From Phycisphaerae bacterium (GTDB lineage: Bacteria > Planctomycetota > Phycisphaerae > Sedimentisphaerales > Anaerobacaceae): DNA of 48,710 nt. Position numbers and translations under genes: made by a program. This document shows positions 25,594 to 33,538 of this stretch, in pieces (position 1 is the stretch's first letter; every line of letters begins with the position of its first letter). The DNA lies in the NCBI GenBank assembly GCA_030608075.1, contig JAUWIU010000005.1:1-48710 (forward strand), given 5' to 3'. Under the pieces are notes generated by a model that made no database searches, was not told where the DNA came from, and was given only the letters and a program-made list of their open reading frames with translations.

Positions 25594-26681
25594 GAGTAAA
25601 AGCGGTATCGCTGAGCAATGGCGTGCTGATATGCGGCCATAACATTTTCCAGCCCAGCGAAGGCCGCCACCAGCGCGAGCAGAGTCGACCTGGGCAGGTG
25701 AAAGTTTGTCACCATTGCGTCGACTATTTTGAATTTGTAGCCGGGCGTTATCAAAAGCCTGGTTGTACCGTTGCATGGGCGGGTCTTTGCCTCGGCGGCG
25801 GATGTCTCGAGCGCCCGTACAGTAGTTGTGCCAACGGCGACTATTCGCCCGGCCTTTTGCTTTGCTGAGTTTATTAAAGCGGCGTTTTCCCGGTCGATGG
25901 CGAATCTTTCCGGATGAATTTCGTGCTCTTCCACTATTTCGGTGGTTATCGGCGTGAAGGTTCCCGCCCCAACGTGCAGCGTTATGTAGGCAAAGCAAAT
26001 CCCTTTATTTTTAAGCTGCTCGATAAGCTCGGTCGTGAAGTGCAGTCCTGCGGTTGGTGCAGCAACAGCACCGGCCCGGCGGGCATAAACCGTTTGATAA
26101 CGGAGTTTATCTTCAGCCGCTGCGGATGAGTCTGCCTTTCGCTTGATATACGGGGGCAAAGGGGGAAAACCGATTTGCTCCAGGACAGTCTCGACATCGC
26201 AGTCGATGCTTAGTTTCAGCCTGCATTTGCCGCCGGTCTTGTCGAGGATTTCTGCCGTACAGTAATCGCGCCCGTTGCAGTCTTTGAGATGGATGGTCTC
26301 GCCGCTCCTCACTTTGCCGGCACCTTTTATCATCACCTGCCATACACCGGCCTGCGATTTTGAACTTTGCTCAAAATCAGAGCAGGTTCTTATTGTGCTC
26401 ACTTCCGGTCTACTGCTCTCCTGTTCAACTCCCAAAAACAGGCCTTGCAGCTTTGCCCCGGTCGTGCGTCGGGCGAAGAACCGTGCCTGCAGGACCTTTG
26501 TGTCGTTAAGCACAAGACAATCACCGGGCCGCAGAAACTCGCCGAGTTGGCTGAATCGCCTGTCGACAAGCCGGCCATCCCAGCGATTAAGAACCAGCAG
26601 TCTCGAATCACTCCGCATAGCAGCCGGCTGCTGAGCAATCAACTCACACGGCAGACAAAAGTTTAGCTCGCCTGTTTTCAT
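25566..26681 (-). CDS. queA: S-adenosylmethionine:tRNA ribosyltransferase-isomerase
   Basis: QueA transfers and isomerises ribose from SAM onto 7-aminomethyl-7-deazaguanine in tRNA, giving epoxyqueuosine. The 371-aa protein has RPGDCLVLNDTKV, PPYIKRK, RAGAVAAPTAGLHFT, ITLHVGAGTF, AVGTTTVRALE and VTNFHLPRSTLLALV in the family order, and ends with YGDAMLII. It carries an extra loop of about 20-25 residues at 84-111 (GVEQESSRPEV region), between two strands, where most QueA proteins have a short turn. No tgt or other queuosine gene is adjacent. Its end overlaps the convergent GH2 gene by 28 nt. Confidence 0.96.
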   Translation of the reverse strand: MKTGELNFCLPCELIAQQPAAMRSDSRLLVLNRWDGRLVDRRFSQLGEFLRPGDCLVLNDTKVLQARFFARRTTGAKLQGLFLGVEQESSRPEVSTIRTCSDFEQSSKSQAGVWQVMIKGAGKVRSGETIHLKDCNGRDYCTAEILDKTGGKCRLKLSIDCDVETVLEQIGFPPLPPYIKRKADSSAAAEDKLRYQTVYARRAGAVAAPTAGLHFTTELIEQLKNKGICFAYITLHVGAGTFTPITTEIVEEHEIHPERFAIDRENAALINSAKQKAGRIVAVGTTTVRALETSAAEAKTRPCNGTTRLLITPGYKFKIVDAMVTNFHLPRSTLLALVAAFAGLENVMAAYQHAIAQRYRFYSYGDAMLII

Positions 26682-26874
26682 AACGCAACGTTATCAGACG
26701 ATACCCCAAATGACAAAAATATTTTAGGCCAATAATAAGCAGATTTTGACATTTCGCCTGCGTTGGAAACATTCCCGGCAAAGAGGCCTGCGGCAATGGA
26801 CGATGTCAACTACCGGAGACGACACCGAGCTAATCCAATACTTCAGGACAGCATTTTCTTAAGAGAGCAGGCCA

Positions 26875-27072
26875 ATGGCGTCGCGAGAATATTTTGAACA
26901 AGCAGCGACATCGCTCGCTTGTCTGGGCAGAAACGAACTCAAAAGGCGAATCAAAAACTTCAGAGGCCGATTCAAGCTGGATTTCAGCGAAGATTACCTC
27001 AACAATCTCAGTATTGACCGACTGCGTCACATCCTTTTGGCCGCTTTGATTAACGCAAGTCCAAACAACTGA
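26875..27072 (+). CDS. small hypothetical protein (65 aa)
   Basis: This 65-residue frame begins MASREYFEQAATSLACLGRN and continues with a basic segment (ELKRRIKNFRGRFKLDF) and a helical end (LSIDRLRHILLAALINA). The even mix of charged and hydrophobic residues looks like a real small helical protein. A GCAGG box lies just before ATG 26875. No domain is recognised. A longer minus-strand frame over the same bases (26830-27156) has a less protein-like composition. TTGACA stands upstream at 26746-26751 without a good -10. Confidence 0.5.
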   Translation: MASREYFEQAATSLACLGRNELKRRIKNFRGRFKLDFSEDYLNNLSIDRLRHILLAALINASPNN

Positions 27073-27154
27073 CCTCTCCGAACCCCCTTTGCCGTGCAGC
27101 AGTAGTAAATGTTTGCGCGCCTTTTTGGGAACGTTCGCTTTTGCAGGCGCGCAC

Positions 27155-27185
27155 AAAAAAAAGCTGAAGTGGCTTAAACTCCAGC
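27155..27185 (-). terminator. strong Rho-independent terminator
   Basis: On the minus strand a stem GCTGGAGT / ACTTCAGC (7 of 8 pairs, loop of 7) at 27163-27185 is followed directly by eight T residues (27155-27162). It would end transcripts coming leftward from the candidate RNA at 27303 and from the PepSY operon. Confidence 0.8.
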
Positions 27186-27303
27186 CTTTCTGAGGCAGCT
27201 TTCATTTAGCGAATATATTGCACAGCTATAAAAGAATCACTACCTCACAGAAACCAAAATGTATAAAGAGAAAAGACCTTTTAACTTATCAGGCCATTCT
27301 TAC
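27155..27303 (-). ncRNA. candidate non-coding RNA of about 150 nt
   Basis: A good promoter (27310-27337) and a good terminator (27155-27185) on the minus strand bracket about 150 nt without a plausible coding frame. Inside, UGAGGUAG (27240-27247) can pair with CUGCCUCA (27191-27198) over 8 bp including one G-U, and the enclosed part can form a smaller hairpin (27205-27210 with 27225-27232). No known class (6S, SRP, tmRNA, RNase P) was recognised. The transcript is inferred, not shown. Confidence 0.45.
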
Positions 27304-27309
27304 ATCCTA

Positions 27310-27337
27310 ATTATATACCCTGGAACTAATTTTGCAA
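27310..27337 (-). promoter_or_regulatory. promoter of the candidate ncRNA
   Basis: TTGCAA and TATAAT are spaced by 16 nt on the minus strand, with an A-rich tract just upstream (GAAAAAAATGC). The upstream tract and -35 are identical over 16 nt to the promoter of the GLUG/dockerin gene. The predicted start is near 27303. Confidence 0.65.
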
Positions 27338-27444
27338 GCATTTTTTTCAAAAAATCCAATTTTTTTCAAAAAATTTTACTTCGCTGGCGGCTTTTGCCCC
27401 TTTTCGCCTGATTTTGGCCGTTTTCACCGTCCAAACAGCCTTTC

Positions 27445-27636
27445 TCACTTAGTCCGCAGAGTTACTCGTATCGTAAATATCCCACCGTTTTGCACTCCGA
27501 CCTCGGCGCGACCGCCTAATTCACTGACGACCCTTTGGACCAAAGCCAGCCCTGACCCACAGTCAACACCCGTATCCGTACGGGACGCATCACCGCACCA
27601 AAAGCGGTCGAACACGTGTGAGACCTGTTCCGTCAC
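27445..27636 (-). pseudogene. C-terminal remnant of a sensor histidine kinase
   Basis: The 63-codon frame translates to VSHVFDRFWCGDASR, then GSGLALVQRVVSELGGRAEV and GGIFTIRVTL. These match the last part of a histidine-kinase ATPase domain: the F box (IFDRFYRGD), the G2 box (G-S/T-G-L-x-L) and the closing strand. The dimerisation, H, N and G1 boxes are all missing, so it cannot be active. It starts only about 16 nt after the stop of the PepSY gene and in the same frame, as if a deletion had joined the two. A terminator lies further downstream at 27155-27185. Confidence 0.7.
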
Positions 27637-27651
27637 GTTTCTTTGCCGTGA

Positions 27652-28167
27652 CTAATCATCGTCATCACACTCCAACTCTTCCAAAATCGTTCCGTCGGCA
27701 GCGACCTCGATTTCGCATTCCTTGCCATTCTTGATTAACTCCACCTCGTAGCTGGTTGTGGGGTCATCCAACTTAACCAACGTGACAACCGCATAGGTAA
27801 CTTCCTTCTCGGCTTCTTTAATCTCGGCGCCCTCTGCCGCCAGGGCAACAGCGTCCTTAACGGCCTGTGGAAGCTCACCCACAGCTACCTCGGTTTCGAC
27901 TTCAACGATAGTGCCATCCGGGGCGACCGTTACCTCCGCGACATCCTCGCCATTGGCTTCCAGCTCAACCTCGTAAACCTTCAACTCTTCTTCACCCCAC
28001 TCTGCCTCTTCCACAGCCGCTCCGGGATAGAGCGCCTTGATGGCTGCGGTCACTACATCGGGGAGAACAACATCTTTTCCCTCGTCTTTGGCGGCGTAGG
28101 TCACAGCGCAAACCACTACCGCAACAAGAACCACCAAACCAACCGGTTTCCAGTGTTTCCATTTCAT
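27652..28167 (-). CDS. PepSY-like acidic exported protein
   Basis: This 171-aa protein has an N-terminal signal peptide or anchor (KPVGLVVLVAVVVCAVTYAA) and two repeats of a PepSY-like fold, each with a helix (VVTAAIKALYPGAAVEEAE; AVKDAVALAAEGAEIKEAE) followed by YEVEL-x2-NG and V-x-x-DGTI-x-E strands. It is strongly acidic and ends ECDDDD, so it may bind cations. PepSY proteins act outside the membrane, as inhibitors or sensors, and are often encoded with two-component systems (family knowledge). The start is ATG 28167 after AAGGAG. The kinase fragment behind it supports an ancestral link to a two-component system. Confidence 0.82.
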   Translation of the reverse strand: MKWKHWKPVGLVVLVAVVVCAVTYAAKDEGKDVVLPDVVTAAIKALYPGAAVEEAEWGEEELKVYEVELEANGEDVAEVTVAPDGTIVEVETEVAVGELPQAVKDAVALAAEGAEIKEAEKEVTYAVVTLVKLDDPTTSYEVELIKNGKECEIEVAADGTILEELECDDDD

Positions 28168-28248
28168 TTTTAGTCTCCTTATAAAGGTTAAAAGTTTCTA
28201 CAGCCTGCCCCGCACTTTTCTTCCACGTTTAGCAGGCATTGTTTAAAT

Positions 28249-28276
28249 ATTATAACGCATGACGTTAGCAATGCAA
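28249..28276 (-). promoter_or_regulatory. promoter of the PepSY-like gene
   Basis: TTGCAT and TATAAT with a 16-nt spacer on the minus strand predict a start near 28242. The leader of about 75 nt can pair GCCTGC with GCAGGC. Confidence 0.7.
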
Positions 28277-28404
28277 GGATGAAAAAACTGTGACAAAGCC
28301 AAATTTTTTTCGATTTTCGAGACTGTAGCGGCTTTACAGAGGCCTGCTTTATCCTGCTGCTGCCGTTTTACCGGTTCGGCTTTACGCAGAGATAGTAGGG
28401 TTAT

Positions 28405-29511
28405 TTACTTGCCTGCGAGCCAGTTGTCGGCGAGGATGGCCAGGTCGAGGAAATTGACCTTATCATCGTGGTTGACGTCGCCTGGGGAATACTCCCTCAA
28501 GAATGGATATGTCTGGTTTTCTCTGATATCCCAGATTCCCACAAAATCCCAGCCAACCTCAGTGAAAGTACTCTCCCGTCGCATCTTCGTAGTTGTTTCG
28601 CCTATTACGTTGGGGTCATCAGCTATATTCCCAACCCCATCTACGTCCGGATTAACATCGCTGTCCCAGAAACAACTCGTATAAGAACCATCGTCATGAA
28701 ACCCCACCAGGCCGCCGACATCCAAACCGCTCACCTGCCCAGTTGCATAACAGCCTGTCAGCATACCAGAATTGTATCCCACTAGGCCGCCGACATAACG
28801 CCAACCAGCGGTCACCTGCGCCGCAGCGTAACAGGACGTGAGTGTACCATACAGATTGTAGTACAGCGAGTGACCATTTTCCCCCACGAGGCCACCGACA
28901 TACCACTCGCCCGTCACCTGCCCCATGGCGTAACAGCACGTGAGCGTACCGAGATTTTCCCCAGCCAAGCCGCCGACATTCCTGTCGCCGGTCACATCCC
29001 CCGCAGCGTAACAGGAAGTGAGCGTACCGTTATTGTGCCCCACCAAGCCACCGACACGATGGTCACCGGTCACATCCCCCGCAGCGTAACAGGACGTGAG
29101 CGTACCACCAGTGCGCCCCACCAGGCCGCCGACATACTGCTCGCCGGTAATGTTCACATCCTCGACGCCCAATTCGCGGACCTCGCCGCCGGAGCGGAGA
29201 GAGCGAAAAAGGCCGACATAATTTCTTGCCGGCAGGTCGATGGACACGTTGCGGAGCGTAAACCCCTGTCCGTCGAACACGCCGGCAAATGCACCCACAG
29301 GTGCCAGGGCCACGCCGTGCAAATCCAGGTCCGCGGTGAGGATGAAATGTTTATCCAAGTCGCCGGAGGTAGCCATCAGTTCCTGCCAGTCGGCGACGAC
29401 CGATATCTGGTAGCGGTCCGCAGATGTTCCTGAGCCGCCGCTATAGCCGAGGCAAATACAGGACAAAAACAACGCAAACACAATTGCCGTAATGAAATAT
29501 TTTGGCTGCAT
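28405..29511 (-). CDS. GLUG-repeat surface protein with dockerin-like C terminus
   Basis: This 368-aa exported protein has a signal peptide (residues 1-22). After a beta-rich region with LDLHGVALAPVGAFAGVFDG it has about five GLUG repeats (YVGGLVG, then GTLTSCYAAGDVTG), a motif found in adhesins and peptidase-like surface proteins. Neighbouring repeats are about 26 residues (78 nt) apart and near-identical in DNA around 28930-29130. The last 25 residues, GDVNHDDKVNFLDLAILADN, form a dockerin-like calcium loop plus helix, common in planctomycete surface proteins. Each repeat supplies one Cys. Binding partners are unknown. Confidence 0.85.
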   Translation of the reverse strand: MQPKYFITAIVFALFLSCICLGYSGGSGTSADRYQISVVADWQELMATSGDLDKHFILTADLDLHGVALAPVGAFAGVFDGQGFTLRNVSIDLPARNYVGLFRSLRSGGEVRELGVEDVNITGEQYVGGLVGRTGGTLTSCYAAGDVTGDHRVGGLVGHNNGTLTSCYAAGDVTGDRNVGGLAGENLGTLTCCYAMGQVTGEWYVGGLVGENGHSLYYNLYGTLTSCYAAAQVTAGWRYVGGLVGYNSGMLTGCYATGQVSGLDVGGLVGFHDDGSYTSCFWDSDVNPDVDGVGNIADDPNVIGETTTKMRRESTFTEVGWDFVGIWDIRENQTYPFLREYSPGDVNHDDKVNFLDLAILADNWLAGK

Positions 29512-29611
29512 TTTTCCATCCTCCTTTAATCTGCTCCGAAAGTTCCCGTTGCAAGCGTTGAGAACATCGTTTTTCTCCCTATAAACCGCTGCCAGCCGAT
29601 ACTACCCGATT

Positions 29612-29639
29612 ACTATACCTGATTCGCCGTAAAATGCAA
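29612..29639 (-). promoter_or_regulatory. promoter of the GLUG/dockerin gene
   Basis: TTGCAT and TATAGT spaced by 16 nt on the minus strand, with the upstream tract GAAAAAAATGC shared with the promoter at 27310. The predicted start is near 29605, with a leader of about 94 nt. Confidence 0.65.
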
Positions 29640-29916
29640 GCATTTTTTTCGATGGTTTTCCACATACACGCCTGAAAACCACAAAGCCCTCCTGCCTTGC
29701 CTGTCGGCTCTAATTCAACCCCGGATGCCCTAAGATTACACTGTATAGCTGCTGCAGTCTCCGGTTTTCTTCAAAACTTTTTATTTAGCTGGCTGATTTT
29801 GCGAATTTTCCCCCTGATTTGTGGCTCTCGATGCGCAGAAACGAGCCATTTTACGGAAAAACCGAACTTTCCGCCAGTTTTTAGGCTTTTTCGAGATTAA
29901 CTGTGGCCAAACACGC

Positions 29917-29945
29917 TTGCCATAAACCACATGCTAACTTAAAAT
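29917..29945 (+). promoter_or_regulatory. promoter of comM
   Basis: TTGCCA and TAAAAT are separated by 17 nt and end 32 nt before ATG 29978. The predicted start is near 29952. Confidence 0.6.
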
Positions 29946-29977
29946 GCCGTTTTCAAATCAGAAAATAAGGGAAAAAC

Positions 29978-31507
29978 ATGTTAGCCAGATTGCACAGCGT
30001 TACATTAGAGGGAATCGAGGGCATCGTTTGCGAGGTGGAAGTTGACGTTGCCCGCGGCGGCTTTGAAAAGTCACTGATAGTAGGGCTGCCAGATACCGCC
30101 GTAAAGGAAAGCACCGAAAGAGTAAAAAGTGCCATTATCAACTCCGGCTACAAATACCCAAAAACTCAGTCGCTCATAAATCTGGCTCCGGCCGATGTAA
30201 AAAAGGTCGGGCCTGCATTTGATTTGCCTATTGCCCTGGGCATGCTCATCGGCTCCGGTGCGGTGGTCGGTTCGGCTCTTAACGATTTTGTTATCGCAGG
30301 TGAGCTGGCCTTAGACGGCAGAGTCCGCCCGGTTAACGGCGTATTGAGTATGGCAATGACCGCCAGGGAAAATGGGTTTGGCCGAATGATTGTGCCGCTC
30401 GACAACGCCAAGGAGGCCGCCGTTGTCGCCGACATCGAGGTATACGCCGTGGGCTCATTGGCGCAGGCGGTCGGCTTTCTTGCCGGACAACTGGCCCTGG
30501 AGACAACTGACGTCAATCTCGACGAGCTTTTCAACGTGGCGTCAAACTATGAAGTTGATTTCGCAGATGTTAAGGGCCAGGAGAGCGTCAAGCGGGCTTT
30601 GACCGTAGCCGGTGCCGGCGGACACAACATAATGATGATAGGCCCACCAGGAGCGGGAAAGACCATGCTGGCACAAAGACTGGCGACTATTCTGCCGCCT
30701 TTGAGTTTAGCTGAATCGCTCCAAACCACTCGGATATATTCGTCGGTAGGCCTGCTCGATAAGAACAAGGCACTGTTGGCCACGCGCCCGGTGAGAATGC
30801 CGCACCACTCTGCCAGCGCCCCCGCCCTGATAGGCGGCGGAACAAACCCCAGACCCGGCGAACTGTCCCTGGCACATTTCGGAATCTTGTTTCTCGATGA
30901 GTTTGCCGAGTTTCCAAGACATATCCTCGAGATGATTCGACAGCCACTCGAAGACGGATTCATTACTGTCTCACGGGCCAAGGGAACCATCCGCTTTCCC
31001 GCGCAGTTTATGCTCGTGGCAGCAATGAACCCCTGCCCCTGCGGTTATTTCGGCACCGACGCCAGGGCCTGCAAGTGCACACCCGGTCAGATTGAACGAT
31101 ACCTCTCGAAGATATCGGGCCCGCTGGTGGACAGAATCGATATTCACATCGATGTTCCTGCGATAAGTTTCAGAAAGCTGCGCTCAAGAACAGACCAGCT
31201 TGATTCAGCTACGATGAGACGGGACGTCATCACAGTCAGAGAGGTTCAGGCAGGGCGATTCGGACAGAACAGAATGGTGACTAACGCCACGATGAGCCAT
31301 AAGCAGGTCGAGAAATTCTGTAAGCTCGATTCGGCGGGCGAGATGCTGCTTAAACAGGCAATGACCGAATTCGGCCTGAGCGCCCGCGCCCACGACAAAA
31401 TCTGCAAAACGGCCCGGACAATAGCCGACCTTGCCGGTGCTGAAAATATCGCCCCCGAACACATCGCAGAGGCCGTAAGCTACCGAAAATTAGACAGGAA
31501 ATTATGA
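29978..31507 (+). CDS. comM: YifB/ComM-family AAA+ ATPase (Mg-chelatase-like)
   Basis: This is a 509-aa AAA+ protein of the ComM family, a hexameric helicase that extends branch migration during natural transformation in species where it was studied. The N-terminal ChlI-like domain begins MLARLHSVTLEGIEG and has LVG/IVGLPDTAVKESTERV. Walker A GPPGAGKTML is near residue 222, and Walker B is ILFLDEFAEF. NPCPCGYFG with several cysteines is the zinc-type insert, and the C-terminal Mg-chelatase domain closes the protein. The ribosome site is AAGGG. No other competence gene is present in the window, so its role here is by family only. Confidence 0.94.
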   Translation: MLARLHSVTLEGIEGIVCEVEVDVARGGFEKSLIVGLPDTAVKESTERVKSAIINSGYKYPKTQSLINLAPADVKKVGPAFDLPIALGMLIGSGAVVGSALNDFVIAGELALDGRVRPVNGVLSMAMTARENGFGRMIVPLDNAKEAAVVADIEVYAVGSLAQAVGFLAGQLALETTDVNLDELFNVASNYEVDFADVKGQESVKRALTVAGAGGHNIMMIGPPGAGKTMLAQRLATILPPLSLAESLQTTRIYSSVGLLDKNKALLATRPVRMPHHSASAPALIGGGTNPRPGELSLAHFGILFLDEFAEFPRHILEMIRQPLEDGFITVSRAKGTIRFPAQFMLVAAMNPCPCGYFGTDARACKCTPGQIERYLSKISGPLVDRIDIHIDVPAISFRKLRSRTDQLDSATMRRDVITVREVQAGRFGQNRMVTNATMSHKQVEKFCKLDSAGEMLLKQAMTEFGLSARAHDKICKTARTIADLAGAENIAPEHIAEAVSYRKLDRKL

Positions 31508-31787
31508 AAACAAGCAGCAATCCCGGATTCCTTTGACACATAAACGCGAGCAGGTTATCGCTCAAATGAAAAGCTGACCTTGCTTGTCAATACGCAGTGA
31601 TATCGACACCGTTCCTTAGAGAAGTCGGCTTGGGCGGCTGACCGCATCTATGGCCCTGTCTTTACTCTTCGCCATGCTTGAAAGACACGAAAGTTCGCCA
31701 AGGGCGGTTGCGGTTGGAGCAGGTATTTGGTATGCTGTCAGAGTTAAATTCTGCTCCCAGCGGGCGGGCTGACTGGGTTGTTCTTAA

Positions 31788-32048
31788 ATGGCGGTTAAAA
31801 AAATGGCAGATGAAAAACCAAAAAAAGATGTTAGCAAACTCAGCTTTGAACAGACAATCAAGGAACTCAGCGATATCGTCGGCAAAATAGAGCAGGGCCG
31901 CATCCCTCTCCAGGACAGCCTCCAGCAGTATGAGAAAGGCATGACCCTCATTAAGCACTGCAGAGAAATTTTGGCCAAAGCCGAGAAACGCATCGAAAAG
32001 GTATCCGCCGAGAAAGAGTCAGAAGATACCGGTCGCCAATCCCAGTAA
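31788..32048 (+). CDS. xseB: exodeoxyribonuclease VII small subunit
   Basis: XseB binds XseA to form the single-strand exonuclease VII. The 86-aa protein has the family core LSFEQTIKELSDIVGKIEQG, then the second helix LQDSLQQYEKGMTLIKHC. Either ATG 31788 or ATG 31803 may be the start; neither has a strong ribosome site. The large subunit gene is not in the window. A 280-nt gap without genes separates it from comM. Confidence 0.9.
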   Translation: MAVKKMADEKPKKDVSKLSFEQTIKELSDIVGKIEQGRIPLQDSLQQYEKGMTLIKHCREILAKAEKRIEKVSAEKESEDTGRQSQ

Positions 32049-32190
32049 GTTGTCGCGACTGGTTTTCCGGTGCAATGCCACGGCCAAAGGCCGGTGTGTT
32101 CCTGTCATCCTGTAGGTCGGCGCGGCGCCGGAGCAGAAACATGGTAGCTCAAAGAGACAAGTTCAACGGCTGAAAGGCAGGGAACTAAGA

Positions 32191-33519
32191 ATGGTCAGCA
32201 GGTTTTTTGAGCTTAAAGAGAAACAGACAACGGTCAGGGTCGAGATTGTCGCTGGGCTGACGACGTTTCTGACGATGGCCTATATCATTTTCGTCAACCC
32301 GTTGATTCTGAGCAAAGCGGGTATGGACAAGCAGGCCCTCATTGCCGTCACCTGCATAGTTACCGCTATTTCAACCATCATCGTGGGAGTATTTGCAAAG
32401 GCCCCTATCGCTATGGCACCGGGCATGGGACTTAACGCCTTTTTCGCATACACTCTTGTCATGACCGGCAAAATCAGTTGGGAAACAGCCTTGGGAGTGG
32501 TCTTTCTTTCAGGCCTGTTTTTTTTCGTCCTGACCCTTGTTGGCCTTAGAAAAAGGCTGGTCGAGGCGATACCGGCCGGCCTGATTTCGGCAATATCGGT
32601 AGGCATAGGACTTTTTATCACGTTTATCGGCCTGGTTAATCTGGGGGTGGTTGTGAACAATGACGCCACTTTGGTTTCTGCCGGGCATTTAACGCCGACG
32701 GTTTTGATAGGCCTCTGCGGCCTGCTGGTAATGCTTTTTCTTGAAATAAAAAAGATAAAAGGCGCTTTATTGCTTGGAATAATGTTTTCAACGGTTTTGG
32801 CCGCCGCATTCGGATATATAAAAAAACCGCAGGAGCTCATCTCGCTGCACGTCAATATAAAAGCAGTTGCCTTTCATCTCGACATCCTTGGAGCACTTAA
32901 GTGGAGCCTCTTCGGAAGCATATTCAGTCTGATGTTTATGGATATGTTTGACAGTGTAGGGACGCTTGTAGCGTGCTGTCACCAGGCCGATATGGTCGAC
33001 GAACAAAACCGGATAAAGGGACTCGACCGATTACTGGGAATTGACGCCGTGGCTACTATGATTGGTGCGGTACTGGGCACATCAACTACTACTTCCTACG
33101 TCGAGTCGGCCGCGGGAATCGAGCAGGGTGGACGAACCGGCTTAACTTCCATTGTTACAGGCATCTTGTTTCTGCTGGCACTGTTATTTGTGCCTGTTGT
33201 TGGTATAGTGCCGGGCTATGCCACTGCGCCGGCGTTGATTATGGTCGGCCTGTTTATGATGAAGGAAATCAAGAAGATAGATTTTACGAATTCGGAAGAG
33301 GCGTTTCCGGCCTTTATCCTGATGGTGATGATAGCACTTAGTTACAGCATCAGCACAGGCCTGGCGTTTGGGTTTATCAGCTTTACCCTCATAAAGACGG
33401 TTGTAGGCAAGGCAATCGAGATTAAGCCTGCAATGTGGGTCATCGCAGCTCTGTCCGTATTGTTTTTGGCGATGGACCGGCTGGGGACTGTAGTTGACTA
33501 CTTTAGGCAGCTTATCTAA
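32191..33519 (+). CDS. NCS2-family purine permease (AzgA/PbuG type)
   Basis: This inner-membrane transporter of 442 aa has a hydrophobic pattern of 12-14 helices. The AzgA-type start KQTTVRVEIVAGLTTFLTMA and IFVNPLILSKAGM, the GMGLNAFFAYTLV motif and the LGTSTTTSYVESAAGIEQGG motif mark the hypoxanthine/guanine/adenine subfamily of NCS2, a proton symporter in studied cases. No purine riboswitch was recognised upstream; the 142-nt gap holds GC-rich hairpins only. The GGCAGGGAA stretch before ATG 32191 may serve as ribosome site. Confidence 0.92.
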   Translation: MVSRFFELKEKQTTVRVEIVAGLTTFLTMAYIIFVNPLILSKAGMDKQALIAVTCIVTAISTIIVGVFAKAPIAMAPGMGLNAFFAYTLVMTGKISWETALGVVFLSGLFFFVLTLVGLRKRLVEAIPAGLISAISVGIGLFITFIGLVNLGVVVNNDATLVSAGHLTPTVLIGLCGLLVMLFLEIKKIKGALLLGIMFSTVLAAAFGYIKKPQELISLHVNIKAVAFHLDILGALKWSLFGSIFSLMFMDMFDSVGTLVACCHQADMVDEQNRIKGLDRLLGIDAVATMIGAVLGTSTTTSYVESAAGIEQGGRTGLTSIVTGILFLLALLFVPVVGIVPGYATAPALIMVGLFMMKEIKKIDFTNSEEAFPAFILMVMIALSYSISTGLAFGFISFTLIKTVVGKAIEIKPAMWVIAALSVLFLAMDRLGTVVDYFRQLI

Positions 33520-33538
33520 ATTTTCGATGAGGCCCGTA

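Noticed and set aside
27114-27153. Inverted repeat TGCGCGCC / GGCGCGCA with a 24-nt loop
   Set aside because: The A-tract lies on the wrong side for a plus-strand terminator; on the minus strand the stem follows the U8 tail of a better terminator.
26830-27156. Minus-strand ORF of 108 codons over the small plus-strand ORF
   Set aside because: Odd composition (Cys/Ser/Arg-rich), no ribosome site, and the plus-strand frame looks more like protein.
32049-32190. Possible purine riboswitch before the NCS2 permease
   Set aside because: The conserved purine aptamer bases are absent; only short GC-rich hairpins are present.
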